Made by a program: the position numbers and the translations under genes
The notes under the pieces: model-generated
Database searches by the model: none
What the model was told of the DNA's origin: nothing
The model's input: the letters and a program-made list of their open reading frames with translations, nothing else
Shown: one piece after another, positions 24,591 through 33,168 of the stretch
Numbering within the stretch: the first letter of the stretch is position 1
Layout of the letters: the number at the start of each line of letters is the position of its first letter
From: Streptomyces antnestii
GTDB lineage: Bacteria > Actinomycetota > Actinomycetes > Streptomycetales > Streptomycetaceae
NCBI RefSeq assembly: GCF_004005495.1
Contig: NZ_RZYA01000003.1
Coordinates: 434,001 to 498,000 of the forward strand
Length of the DNA stretch: 64,000 nt
Direction of reading: 5' to 3'

Positions 24591-25946
24591 ATGACCCCTC
24601 AGCCGAATCCCCAGGTCGGCGCCGCCGTCAAGGCCGCGGACCGTGCGCACGTGTTCCACTCCTGGTCCGCACAGGAGCTCATCGACCCGCTCGCCGTCGC
24701 CGGCGCCGACGGCTCGTACTTCTGGGACTACGACGGCAACCGCTACCTGGACTTCACCAGTGGCCTCGTCTTCACGAACATCGGTTACCAGCACCCGAAG
24801 GTCGTCGCGGCGATCCAGGAGCAGGCCGCCTCCCTCACGACGTTCGCGCCCGCGTTCGCCGTCGAGGCCCGCTCCGAGGCCGCACGCCTCATCGCCGAGC
24901 GGACCCCCGGCGACCTGGACAAGATCTTCTTCACCAACGGCGGCGCCGAGGCGGTGGAGAACGCCACGCGCATGGCCCGGCTGCACACGGGCCGGCCCAA
25001 GGTGCTCTCCGCCTACCGCTCGTACCACGGCGCCACCTCCACCGCGATCAACCTGACCGGCGACCCGCGCCGCTGGCCGAGCGACCAGGGCGCGGCGGGC
25101 GTCGTCCACTTCTGGGCGCCGTTCCTCTACCGCAGCCCCTTCTACGCCGAGACCGAGCAGCAGGAGTGCGAGCGCGCCCTCCAGCACCTCGAGGACACCA
25201 TCGCCTTCGAGGGCCCGGCCACCATCGCCGCCGTCATCCTGGAGACCGTGCCCGGCACCGCCGGCATCATGACGCCGCCGCCCGGCTACCTCCAGGGCGT
25301 GCGCGAGCTGTGCGACCGGCACGGCATCGTCTTCATCCTCGACGAGGTCATGGCGGGCTTCGGCCGCACCGGCAAGTGGTTCGCCGCGGACCACTACGAC
25401 GTGGTGCCCGACCTGATGACCTTCGCCAAGGGTGTGAACTCGGGCTACGTCCCGCTCGGCGGCGTCGCCATCTCCGGCGCCATCGCGGACACGTTCGGCA
25501 AGCGCCCCTACCCGGGCGGCCTGACGTACTCCGGGCACCCGCTGGCCTGCGCCGCTGCCGTCGCGACGATCAACGTCATGGCGGAGGAGCGCGTCGTCGA
25601 GAACGCCGCCCACCTCGGCGAGACGCTGATCGGCCCGGCGCTGCGCGAGCTCGCCGAGCGGCACCCCTCGGTGGGCGAGGTCCGCGGCCTCGGCATGTTC
25701 TGGGCGCTCGAACTGGTCAAGAACAAGGAGACCCGCGAGCCGCTGACCCCGTACAACGCGGCGGGCGAGGCGAACGCGCCGATGGCCGCCTTCGGCGCCG
25801 CCGCCAAGAAGAACGGCCTGTGGCCCTTCATCAACATGAACCGCACGCACGTCGTCCCGCCGTGCAACATCACGGAGGCCGAGGCCAAGGAGGGGCTCGC
25901 CGCCCTCGACGAGGCCCTGACCGTGGCGGACGGCTACACCGCGTAA
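24591..25946 (+). CDS. Class III aminotransferase (aspartate aminotransferase family)
   Basis: 451 aa from ATG 24591. PLP fold I class III: DYDGNRYLDFTSGLVFTNIGYQHPKV, FTNGGAEAVENATRMAR (phosphate-binding), YRSYHGAT, ILDEVMAGFGRTGKWFA (Asp on pyridine N), TFAKGVNSGYVPLGGVAIS with the PLP lysine, and a C-terminal RTHVVPPCNIT segment. The ATG is preceded closely by TACCCT, which may be a -10 with a near-leaderless transcript; a second ATG in frame is at 24567. Substrate unknown; class III members use omega-amino donors such as beta-alanine, GABA or taurine. The GntR gene follows after 112 bases. Confidence 0.92.
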   Translation: MTPQPNPQVGAAVKAADRAHVFHSWSAQELIDPLAVAGADGSYFWDYDGNRYLDFTSGLVFTNIGYQHPKVVAAIQEQAASLTTFAPAFAVEARSEAARLIAERTPGDLDKIFFTNGGAEAVENATRMARLHTGRPKVLSAYRSYHGATSTAINLTGDPRRWPSDQGAAGVVHFWAPFLYRSPFYAETEQQECERALQHLEDTIAFEGPATIAAVILETVPGTAGIMTPPPGYLQGVRELCDRHGIVFILDEVMAGFGRTGKWFAADHYDVVPDLMTFAKGVNSGYVPLGGVAISGAIADTFGKRPYPGGLTYSGHPLACAAAVATINVMAEERVVENAAHLGETLIGPALRELAERHPSVGEVRGLGMFWALELVKNKETREPLTPYNAAGEANAPMAAFGAAAKKNGLWPFINMNRTHVVPPCNITEAEAKEGLAALDEALTVADGYTA

Positions 25947-25972
25947 CGAAAGGCGTACTCCGTGTCGCTCCC

Positions 25973-26042
25973 CGTAGTGCGTAGGCTGACCAGCTGACCA
26001 AGGATCAGGCTCATCAGCCTCACCAGCTGACGACGCACTACG
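25973..26042. promoter_or_regulatory. Large inverted repeat upstream of the GntR gene
   Basis: Outer arms CGTAGTGCGT (25973-25982) and ACGCACTACG (26033-26042) are perfectly complementary; inside lie further CAGCTGAC/GACCAGCTG and AGGCTGA/CAGCCT pieces. The whole 70-bp element ends 16 bases before the GTG start of the GntR gene. It is a good candidate operator, possibly shared by looping, or a cruciform-forming leader. Confidence 0.6.
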
Positions 26043-26058
26043 GGGGAGGGACACCCAA

Positions 26059-26745
26059 GTGCCCGGAACAGACGGCGGAGCTGCCGTCCAGCGCAGCACG
26101 CTGCGCCAGCAGATCGCCGACGCCCTGCGCGACGAGATCCTGTCGGGGCGGCTCGAACCGGGTCAGGAGTTCACGGTCAAGGAGATCGCCGAGCAGTACG
26201 GCGTCTCCGCGACCCCCGTCCGTGAGGCCCTGGTCGACCTCTCCGGGCAGGGACTCCTGGACTCCGCGCAGCACCGGGGTTTCCGGGTCCACGAGTACTC
26301 GCTCGCCGACTACCGGGGCATGATCGAGGCCCGCAGCCTCGTCACCGACGGCATCTTCCGCGGCCTCGTCGCGAACGCCGACGTGCACCACGCCACCCCC
26401 GCCGCCCTCGCCGGGGTCCGGCGCCGCGGCGAGGAGGCCGCCCGCGCCGCCTCGGCCGGCGACCTGAACGTGCTGATCGGCTACGACCTGCGGTTCTGGC
26501 GCGAGCTCAGCGCCCTGTTCGGCAACCCGTACCTCTCCGACTTCTTCCACCGCCTGCGTGTCCAGTCATGGATGTACGCGGTCTCGCACCTGCGCCGCGT
26601 GGACGACCTCAGAGGGCACCTCTGGTCCGGCCACTGCCTCCTCGTCGACGCCCTCGCGGACCGGGACGCCCGCGCCGCGCAGGACATCGTCACCGCGTAC
26701 AACGCGGACTCCCTGGCCCTGGTCGAACGGCTGGCCGCGCGGTGA
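26059..26745 (+). CDS. GntR family transcriptional regulator (FadR/FCD type)
   Basis: 228 aa, GTG start with GGGGGAGGG upstream. N-terminal winged HTH: LRQQIADALRDEILSGRLEPGQEFTVKEIAEQYGVSATPVREALVDLSGQGLLDSAQHRGFRV. The C-terminal FCD all-helical effector domain has metal/ligand-type histidines (VSHLRRVDDLRGHLWSGHCLLVDAL). It overlaps the next gene by 4 bases (GTGA), so it may regulate the glycosyltransferase/membrane fusion and itself via the upstream inverted repeat. Confidence 0.92.
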   Translation: MPGTDGGAAVQRSTLRQQIADALRDEILSGRLEPGQEFTVKEIAEQYGVSATPVREALVDLSGQGLLDSAQHRGFRVHEYSLADYRGMIEARSLVTDGIFRGLVANADVHHATPAALAGVRRRGEEAARAASAGDLNVLIGYDLRFWRELSALFGNPYLSDFFHRLRVQSWMYAVSHLRRVDDLRGHLWSGHCLLVDALADRDARAAQDIVTAYNADSLALVERLAAR

Positions 26746-29273
26746 CCACGGACCGCGCCGACCGCCCCGTCGCCCTGTCCACCGCCGTGGTGGACCTCAC
26801 CGTCGTCGTCCCCGCCTACAACGAGGAGCGCCGGCTCGGCCCCACCTTGGACGCCGTCACCGCCTATCTCAACGGAAACGATGCGGGCGCCGGGTACGAC
26901 GGAGACGCCAGGGACACCGGCGACGGTGGGAACCGGTGGGGCTCCTGGGAGATCGTCGTCGTCGACGACGGCTCCACCGACCGCACCCGCGAGATCGCCG
27001 AGCGGGCGGCCGCCGCCGCCCCCGAGGGCCCGGGCCGCACGCCCCGCGTCCGGCTCGTCGCGAGCCCCCGCAACCGGGGCAAGGGCCACGCCCTGCGCGC
27101 GGGCGTCCTCGCCTCCCGGGGCCGCCGCGTCCTGGTCACCGACGCCGACCTCGCCGCGCCCATCGAGGAACTGGAAGCCCTCGACAAGGCGCTCACCGAG
27201 GGGCACGCGGCGGCGATCGGCTCCCGCGCGACCCCCGGCGCGACGATCACCCGCCACCAGCACCGGCTGCGCGAACTCCTCGGCCGCACCGGCAACTTCC
27301 TGATACGCGCGGTCGCCGTCCCCGGCATCAGGGACACCCAGTGCGGCTTCAAGCTGTTCGACGGCGACCGGGCCCGCGCCGCGTTCGCCGCGTCACGCCT
27401 GGACGGCTGGGGCATCGACGTCGAGATCCTGATGCACTTCCGCCGCTCCGGCTGGCCGGTCGCCGAGGTGCCCGTGCGGTGGTCGCACCAGGCGGGCTCG
27501 AAGGTCCGCCCCTTCGACTACCTCCGCGTCCTCGCCGAACTCGTGACGCTCCGGGCGCGGGCGGTGCCGAAGGGCCACCTCCTCATGGCGGCCCTCTTCC
27601 TCCTCCTGTCCGTCGCCCTGTACTCGGGGCGCTGGGCGGCGCCGGCCCACCGCTACCTCCCGGACTCGCTCCGGGACCAGAACCAGTGGGAGTGGTTCTT
27701 CGCGGTGACGGCGGACAGCGTCCGCCACCTCCACAACCCGCTCTTCACGACGCTCCAGGGCTTCCCGGACGGCGTGAACCTGATGGCCAACACCGCGATG
27801 CTGGGCCTGTCCGTCCCGCTCGCCCCCGTGACCTGGCTCTTCGGCCCCGCCGTCGCCCTGAACGTGGCGATGACGGGCGGCCTGGCCGCCACCGCGTTCG
27901 CCTGGTACCGGCTGATCCTGAAACGGCTCGTACGGAGCCGGTGGGCCGCCGCGGCCGGCGCGCTCCTCGCCGCGTTCGCGCCCCCGATGGTCAGCCACGC
28001 GCACGCCCACCCGAACTTCGTCGTCCTGTTCATGATCCCGCTGATCATCGAGCGGGCGCTGCGGCTGTGCGAGGGCAGGCGCGTGGTGCACGACGGCGTC
28101 GTCCTCGGCCTCCTGACGACGTACCAGATCTTCCTCGGCGAGGAGCCGCTGCTGCTCGCCGCGCTCGGCATGGCGCTGTTCGCGCTCGCCTACGCGGTGG
28201 TGCGCAGGGACGTCGCGAAGGCGGCTTGGCGCCCGCTCCTGCGCGGCCTCGGGCTCGCGGCCGCGGTCGCGCTGCCGCTCGTCGCCTTCCCCCTGTACTG
28301 GCAGTTCCTCGGCCCGCAGAGCTACAAGAGCGTGCTGCACGGCGACAACGCGGGCAACAGCCCCCTCGCCCTCCTCTCCTTCGCCGAGCGCTCCCTCGCC
28401 GGCTCCCGCGAGAGCGCCGCCGCGCTCTCCCTCAACCCGACCGAGCAGAACGCCTTCTACGGCTGGCCGCTCGTCCTGCTCGCCTTCGCCATCGCCGTAC
28501 GGCTGTGGCGGAGCGCGGCCGTCAAGGCGCTCGCCTTCACGGCGGTCGCGGCGGCCTTCCTCTCCCTCGGCGCGACGTTCCGTGTCCCGCTCACCGGCGT
28601 CGTGCTGCCGGGCCCCTGGGCGCTGCTCGCGCACCGGCCGCTGTTCGAGTCGGTCATCGAGGGGCGGGTCGCGATGGTGTGCGCGCCCGCGCTCGGCATG
28701 CTGCTCGCCCTCGCGCTCGACCGGCTGACCACGGTGCGGGTCCCGTACCGGCTCGTCGGACTCGCGGCGGTCGCGGCGGCGCTCGTGCCGATCGTCCCGG
28801 CGCCGCTCAGGGCGGTCGAGCGGGCCGACGTCCCGGCGTTCGTCGCCGACGGCACCTGGAGGCGGTACGTCGGCCCCGGCGAGAGCCTGGTCCCCGTGCC
28901 GCTGCCCGACCCGGGCAACGCGGAGGCCCTGCACTGGCAGACCGAGGCCGGCCTCGGCTTCCACCTCCCCGGCGGCTACTTCAACGGCCCCTACGGCCCC
29001 GACCACGTCGGCATCTACGGCGCCTCCCCCCGCTGGACCTCCAACCTGCTGCGCGACATCCGCTACACGGGCCGCGCCCCCGAGATCACCGACGCGTGGC
29101 GCGCCCAGGCCCGCCGCGACTTCGCGTACTGGCACGCGGGCGTCCTCGTCCTCGCCCCGCAGCAGAACGACGCCCTGCTGCGCGCGACGGTCGACCAGCT
29201 GGTCGGGAAGCCCGGAACGTGGACCGGAGGCGTATGGATCTGGGATCTGAGCAGTCTGCAGGGTGGGAGCTGA
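26742..29273 (+). CDS. Fusion of GT2 dolichyl-phosphate glycosyltransferase-like domain and polytopic GT-C-like membrane domain
   Basis: 843 aa from GTG 26742. Residues 1-265: GT2 domain with LTVVVPAYNEERRL, IVVVDDGSTDRT, SPRNRGKGHALRAGVL, VLVTDADLAAP (DxD-like), IRDTQCGFKLFDGDRARAAF and WGIDVEILMHFRRSGW, as in dolichol/polyprenyl-phosphate glucose or mannose synthases. Residues about 275-690: around 10 hydrophobic helices with QNQWEWFFAVTADSVRHLHNPLFTT, resembling DUF-type GT-C glycosyltransferases. The C-terminus (700-843) is soluble, probably extracytoplasmic (GYFNGPYGPDHVGIYGASPRW). The architecture suggests one protein making a polyprenyl-phosphate sugar and using it outside the membrane. 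Acceptor unknown. Confidence 0.85.
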   Translation: MTTDRADRPVALSTAVVDLTVVVPAYNEERRLGPTLDAVTAYLNGNDAGAGYDGDARDTGDGGNRWGSWEIVVVDDGSTDRTREIAERAAAAAPEGPGRTPRVRLVASPRNRGKGHALRAGVLASRGRRVLVTDADLAAPIEELEALDKALTEGHAAAIGSRATPGATITRHQHRLRELLGRTGNFLIRAVAVPGIRDTQCGFKLFDGDRARAAFAASRLDGWGIDVEILMHFRRSGWPVAEVPVRWSHQAGSKVRPFDYLRVLAELVTLRARAVPKGHLLMAALFLLLSVALYSGRWAAPAHRYLPDSLRDQNQWEWFFAVTADSVRHLHNPLFTTLQGFPDGVNLMANTAMLGLSVPLAPVTWLFGPAVALNVAMTGGLAATAFAWYRLILKRLVRSRWAAAAGALLAAFAPPMVSHAHAHPNFVVLFMIPLIIERALRLCEGRRVVHDGVVLGLLTTYQIFLGEEPLLLAALGMALFALAYAVVRRDVAKAAWRPLLRGLGLAAAVALPLVAFPLYWQFLGPQSYKSVLHGDNAGNSPLALLSFAERSLAGSRESAAALSLNPTEQNAFYGWPLVLLAFAIAVRLWRSAAVKALAFTAVAAAFLSLGATFRVPLTGVVLPGPWALLAHRPLFESVIEGRVAMVCAPALGMLLALALDRLTTVRVPYRLVGLAAVAAALVPIVPAPLRAVERADVPAFVADGTWRRYVGPGESLVPVPLPDPGNAEALHWQTEAGLGFHLPGGYFNGPYGPDHVGIYGASPRWTSNLLRDIRYTGRAPEITDAWRAQARRDFAYWHAGVLVLAPQQNDALLRATVDQLVGKPGTWTGGVWIWDLSSLQGGS

Positions 29274-29354
29274 TCCGGCCCCCGCGCATTACGCTGCCTT
29301 TCCGCCTTTCAGTACGGTCCTTACCGTCCTTACCGTCCTTATGGAGGAGTCGCC

Positions 29355-30005
29355 TTGGCCTGTGACCTGTGGCTGGTCCCGCTCGTCGACGTGCTGTGCC
29401 ACAGCCCCGACAACCCCTTCGCCGAGGAACTCGCGCTCTACGACAAGGCGTTGCACGAGGCAGGACTGCCGCCGGTGCCGGTCTACTCGTACATGCCGGG
29501 CCTCTCCGGGGACGTGGCACCCGTCGCCGGCTTCGACTACGACGCGCTGCATTTCCTGCGCCGCGCCTACCTCCTCCAGATGTGCGGCCTCGCCGTCACG
29601 CCGGTCGACGAACTCGGCGGCGACTACGAACAGCTCCTGGAGATGTTCGAGACGACGGCCCAGCAGTCACACCTGGTCTGGCACTACGACCACGCGGGCG
29701 CGTACGTCCCCGTGGACTTCCCGAGCCCGCTGGCCGACGACGAACTCCTCGCCGGGGGCGGCCCGCTGGGCTCCTCCCACGCGCTCCTGCGGGAACTGGA
29801 GTACGTGGCCCGGTCGATCGGCATAGACCCGGCCAACCCCCCGGCGCCCCCGGTCCCGCCGGCGGGCCCCACGTCCCTCGAGGAGCCGGCGGCCCCGGCC
29901 CCCCTCGACAACAGCCCCTTCGCCCGCGAACGCCACGTCTGGCTGGGCCTGCACGCAGCAGCCACCAGAAGCCTGGCGCAGGGCTCGATGATCATCTTCA
30001 GCTGA
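29355..30005 (+). CDS. Conserved Streptomyces-type protein of unknown function
   Basis: 216 aa from TTG 29355, with GGAGG at 29343 at good spacing; no ATG or GTG exists in this frame nearby. Soluble, no signal peptide. N-terminus reads ACDLWLVPLVDVLCHSPDNPFAEELALYDKALHEAGLPPVPVYSYMPGL, with an LLEMFETTAQQSHLVWHYDHAGAYVPVDFPSPL core and a Pro-rich linker (about 160-185) before an FARERHVWLGLHAAATRSL end. I do not recognise a named domain. Three short TCCTTACCG repeats precede it (29319-29341). Confidence 0.75.
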   Translation: MACDLWLVPLVDVLCHSPDNPFAEELALYDKALHEAGLPPVPVYSYMPGLSGDVAPVAGFDYDALHFLRRAYLLQMCGLAVTPVDELGGDYEQLLEMFETTAQQSHLVWHYDHAGAYVPVDFPSPLADDELLAGGGPLGSSHALLRELEYVARSIGIDPANPPAPPVPPAGPTSLEEPAAPAPLDNSPFARERHVWLGLHAAATRSLAQGSMIIFS

Positions 30006-30040
30006 ACCACGGGGGGTGACGGGGATCGCTGGGAAGTCAC

Positions 30041-30090
30041 GCGCCCCTTAAGGGGCGCGGGGAACTGCGCGACCAGCCCCAACGCACGGA
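30041..30090. repeat. Intergenic Streptomyces-type repeat with GCGCCCCTTAAGGGGCGC palindrome
   Basis: The perfect 18-bp palindrome GCGCCCCTTAAGGGGCGC (30041-30058) is followed by CGGGGAACTGCGCGACCAGCCCC, a sequence I recognise as recurring between Streptomyces genes after terminator-like stems. It lies between convergent genes and probably terminates the upstream gene. Immediately after are C9 and A8 homopolymers (30111-30127). Confidence 0.7.
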
Positions 30091-30119
30091 CAGCCGAGCA
30101 CCGGCACCCGCCCCCCCCC

Positions 30120-30146
30120 AAAAAAAACCGAAGCCTCAACGAGGCT
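30120..30146 (-). terminator. Rho-independent terminator overlapping the stop of the SLATT gene
   Basis: On the minus strand AGCCTC-GTT-GAGGCT (30146-30132) is followed by CGG and eight T residues (30127-30120), one of few classical T-tract terminators in the window. The stop codon of the minus-strand gene (30138-30136) lies inside the hairpin. Confidence 0.75.
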
Positions 30147-30900
30147 CAGGAGGCCGCTGCCGCGGCATATTCGGCCGGGCGCCGGGCGGCAGCGGAAACC
30201 GCCCGCCAGGCGTAGGTTCCACCACCCGCGTACCCGGCGTCACAGACGACTGCATCACCAGTGGCGCCGGCCCCGACCGGAACTCCACCATCCAGTCCGC
30301 CGTCTCCGCCCGCACCAGCTCCGTCACGTCGTCCGTGAACCGCCGCAGCACCGAAAGGCACCGCTCCGCGGCCTCACTGGCCGTGCCCTCCGCCGGTCCG
30401 AGCACCTCCCGCACGCTCTCCGACGCCCAGTCGAACTGGAGCCCCTGGAGCCGTCGCTGCACCGCCTGGGCCGTGGCCACGTCCCTTATCCAGCCCGAGG
30501 TCAGCCCGAAGTACCGGTCGCAGGCCACGCACGCCACCGAGAGCAGCAGCGCCAGATATCCCCAGGGCGCCACCCCGCCGAGCGCCCCCGTCGCGTCGAG
30601 CAGCGGCAGCGCCGCCCCCGAGACGGCGCCGACGGCCGCGCCGCCCCGCAGCGCCCGCGCGGCCCGCCGCTTCCACACCCGGTCGGCGAGGTACCAGGAC
30701 GCCGTGTCGAGCGCCCCGCGCTCCACCCACCGGTAGAGCTCGTCGAGCCGCTCCGCGGGCTCACCCCAGTCACCGACCGGAAACGTCCGCCCGGCCAGAT
30801 CGCCCGGCCGCACCGCCTCACCCGTGCCGTCCCGCCACTCGCCGCGCGCGCCCCGCTCCTCCTGAGGCGGTCCCTCGGGCTGCATCTCCGGCTGACTCAC
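30136..30900 (-). CDS. SLATT-domain membrane protein
   Basis: 254 aa from GTG 30900. Two adjacent hydrophobic helices (about residues 85-130: AVGAVSGAALPLLDATGAL, WGYLALLLSVACVACDRYFG) preceded by LYRWVERGALDTASWYLADRVWKRRAARALRG and followed by an amphipathic helix QAVQRRLQGLQFDW. This is the SLATT pattern (two TM helices with a helical cytoplasmic part), a family linked to nucleotide-sensing pore-forming effectors. The C-terminus is Pro/Arg rich. No nucleotidyl cyclase is next to it, so no defence function can be claimed. Confidence 0.75.
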   Translation of the reverse strand: MSQPEMQPEGPPQEERGARGEWRDGTGEAVRPGDLAGRTFPVGDWGEPAERLDELYRWVERGALDTASWYLADRVWKRRAARALRGGAAVGAVSGAALPLLDATGALGGVAPWGYLALLLSVACVACDRYFGLTSGWIRDVATAQAVQRRLQGLQFDWASESVREVLGPAEGTASEAAERCLSVLRRFTDDVTELVRAETADWMVEFRSGPAPLVMQSSVTPGTRVVEPTPGGRFPLPPGARPNMPRQRPPEPR

Positions 30901-31194
30901 CCGGCACTCCCTACGACTGGTCCTGGTCAAGGATGGGGCTCACGTGCAGAGCATCTTCTTACCGCCCAATGGGTGGCCAAGGTCCCGTTTTCGCGGTATT
31001 TCCGCCTGGAAGTGGGTCTTGATCAGGTATAGGAAAGCAGCCCGTCTCACTCGAAAGAGTGCAGTGAAAGGTGCCGGAGCGAGCGCACCCTTGACCACGT
31101 AGGCTCGTTCCAGGGCGGAGACCCCGCCCGCGGCCGCAGGTCGAAACAGCAGGTCGCAGCAGCAGGTCGAAACAGGACGCAACAGGAGCTGATC
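30901..31194. other. Intergenic region upstream of ybaB
   Basis: 294 bases between divergent SLATT and ybaB genes, less GC-rich than its surroundings near 30950-31060 (for example TCTTCTTACCG, GCGGTATTTCCGCC, CAGGTATAGGAAAG). It holds the promoters for both genes; TTGACC at about 31092 may be a -35. A CAGGTCGNNNCAGCAGGTCG direct repeat precedes the ybaB start. No RNA gene is secure here. Confidence 0.4.
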
Positions 31195-31536
31195 GTGATT
31201 CCCGGTGGTGGCCAGCCCAATATGCAGCAGCTGCTCCAGCAGGCCCAGAAGATGCAGCAGGACCTCGCGAAGGCTCAGGAAGAGCTGGCGAGGACCGAGG
31301 TCGAGGGCCAGTCCGGCGGCGGTCTGGTCAAGGCGACGGTGACCGGCTCCGGCGAGCTGCGCGGCCTCGTCATCGACCCGAAGGCGGTCGACCCTGACGA
31401 CACGGAGACCCTCGCCGACCTCGTCGTCGCGGCCGTCCAGGCGGCGAACGAGAACGCGCAGGCGCTCCAGCAGCAGAAGCTCGGCCCGCTGGCCCAGGGC
31501 CTGGGCGGCGGAGGCATCCCGGGACTTCCCTTCTAA
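31195..31536 (+). CDS. ybaB: YbaB/EbfC nucleoid-associated protein
   Basis: 113 aa, GTG start. The conserved core is [53 protein letters not shown], with a Gly-rich C-terminus. Small dimeric DNA-binding protein, classically encoded with recR (and dnaX in many bacteria). RecR follows after 85 bases, matching that gene pair; dnaX is not upstream here. Binding is nonspecific to DNA with a role in nucleoid organisation. Confidence 0.94.
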   Translation: MIPGGGQPNMQQLLQQAQKMQQDLAKAQEELARTEVEGQSGGGLVKATVTGSGELRGLVIDPKAVDPDDTETLADLVVAAVQAANENAQALQQQKLGPLAQGLGGGGIPGLPF

Positions 31537-31621
31537 GGAAGCCCCACCGCAACTAACGTACGTACTACTCAGCGGCTGGCATGCTCAGCGGCACAGCACC
31601 GACAGCAGTGGAAGGCACTCC

Positions 31622-32221
31622 GTGTACGAAGGCGTGGTCCAGGACCTCATCGACGAACTGGGCAGGCTGCCCGGCGTCGGTCCCAAGAGCGCGCAGCGGA
31701 TCGCCTTCCACATCCTCCAGGCGGAGCCGACGGACGTCCGGCGCCTCGCACAGGCCCTGATGGAGGTCAAGGCGAAGGTCCGCTTCTGCGCGACCTGCGG
31801 CAATGTGGCGCAGGAGGAGCTGTGCAACATCTGCCGCGACCCGCGCCGCGACCTGACCGTCATCTGTGTCGTCGAGGAGCCCAAGGACGTCGTCGCGATC
31901 GAGCGGACCCGTGAGTTCCGGGGCAAGTACCACGTGCTCGGCGGGGCGATCAGCCCCATCGAGGGCGTCGGCCCGGACGACCTGCGGATAAGGGAACTCC
32001 TCGCCCGCCTCGCCGACGGCACGGTCACCGAGCTGATCCTGGCCACCGACCCGAACCTGGAGGGCGAGGCCACGGCGACGTACCTCGCCCGCATGATCAA
32101 GCCGATGGGCCTCAAGGTCACCCGCCTGGCCAGCGGGCTCCCGGTGGGGGGCGACCTGGAATACGCGGACGAGGTCACGCTCGGCCGCGCCTTCGAGGGG
32201 AGACGACTCCTAGATGTCTGA
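31622..32221 (+). CDS. recR: Recombination protein RecR
   Basis: 199 aa, GTG start. Works with RecF/RecO in RecA loading on gapped DNA. N-terminal helix-hairpin-helix [24 protein letters not shown], zinc finger [16 protein letters not shown], then Toprim domain [19 protein letters not shown] and ...[48 protein letters not shown]. The stop overlaps the following gene's ATG by 8 bases. Confidence 0.97.
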   Translation: MYEGVVQDLIDELGRLPGVGPKSAQRIAFHILQAEPTDVRRLAQALMEVKAKVRFCATCGNVAQEELCNICRDPRRDLTVICVVEEPKDVVAIERTREFRGKYHVLGGAISPIEGVGPDDLRIRELLARLADGTVTELILATDPNLEGEATATYLARMIKPMGLKVTRLASGLPVGGDLEYADEVTLGRAFEGRRLLDV

Positions 32222-32873
32222 CGCCACACTCAACGCCGTCAAGGACGATCCGGACGACTTCGCGGTCCAGATCTCGGACCAGATCGAGTCCTTCCTCGTC
32301 GCGGTCGCCGAGGTCGCGAAGGGCGACGAGCCCGACTCGGCCGTCCCCTTCCTGCTCCTCGAGGTCTCCCAGCTGCTCCTCGCCGGCGGCCGGCTCGGAG
32401 CGCACGAGGACATCGTCCCCGACGAGCGGTACGAGCCCGATCTCGGCCCCGAGCCGGACGTCGACGAGCTGCGCCAGAAGCTCGCCGCGATGCTGGAGCC
32501 GATCGACGTCTACTCCGAGGTCTTCGACCCGTACGAGCCCCGCAAGGCGCCGGTCGCCTGCCGTATCTCGGACGACCTCGCCGACGTCATGGCGGACCTG
32601 CGGCACGGCATGGCCCACTACCGCGCGGGCCGCACCACCGAGGCCCTGTGGTGGTGGCAGTTCTCCTACTTCTCGAACTGGGGCTCCACGGCCTCCGGCG
32701 CCCTGCGCGCCCTCCAGTCCCTCGTCGCGCACGTCCGGCTGAACCAGCCCCTGGACGACCTGGACGGCCTCGACACCGACGAGGACCTCGCCGAGGACGC
32801 CCTCGCGGAGGCGGCGGGCAAGGTCATGGCCGAGGAGATCGCCGGCCCGCTGGGCCTGCGCAGCGCCAGATGA
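32214..32873 (+). CDS. DUF5063 domain-containing protein
   Basis: 219 aa. Conserved actinobacterial protein found directly after recR. Acidic and helical: [58 protein letters not shown], followed by [52 protein letters not shown]. No catalytic motif. Overlap with recR (8 bases) implies coupled expression, and a role tied to recombination or nucleoid is possible but unproven. Confidence 0.88.
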   Translation: MSDATLNAVKDDPDDFAVQISDQIESFLVAVAEVAKGDEPDSAVPFLLLEVSQLLLAGGRLGAHEDIVPDERYEPDLGPEPDVDELRQKLAAMLEPIDVYSEVFDPYEPRKAPVACRISDDLADVMADLRHGMAHYRAGRTTEALWWWQFSYFSNWGSTASGALRALQSLVAHVRLNQPLDDLDGLDTDEDLAEDALAEAAGKVMAEEIAGPLGLRSAR

Positions 32874-33168
32874 CCGCGGCGCCACGTCACCGCAGCGGGC
32901 GCCACATGACCTGGTGAGATGAGTCCGGCCGTGGGTACTCGCGGGTGAGGCGAAGCGGCCGGTGAAGTGACCCACCCCACTTTTCCGGTTGCCCGGCCGG
33001 GGTGCGGGCATGCGCCTGTCCGAGCGGCCGGAGCGTGACGCCCCACCGGGTCCCTACGATCAGGTGGTCACTTCTTGAGCGGGACATCTCAGGATGTGGT
33101 ATTCCCCGGGCGGATTTCGGCCGCTCGTTAGACTGAGCCGACCGAGACAAACTGAGCGAGGAGCGCAC
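32874..33168. other. Intergenic leader upstream of aspartokinase
   Basis: 295 bases. A -10-like TAGACT at 33129-33134 precedes the GTG by about 35 bases, and GAGGAG at 33158 is a likely ribosome-binding site. No attenuator, leader peptide or lysine riboswitch structure is evident. Nothing else is seen. Confidence 0.4.

Noticed and set aside
26558-29365. 935-aa forward open frame overlapping the GT2 fusion gene
   Set aside because: Composition is almost entirely Arg/Pro/Ala/Gly and the true frame contains GT2 motifs.
31035-31065. CAGGTATAGGAAAGCAGCC resembling the SRP RNA domain IV loop
   Set aside because: The bases between TCAGG and AGCAG do not allow the usual symmetric loop around GGAA and the flanks do not form the long helix, so an ffs gene is not supported.
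30940-31182. 80-aa minus-strand frame in the ybaB upstream region
   Set aside because: No ribosome-binding site, no recognisable domain, and it occupies the promoter region of two divergent genes.
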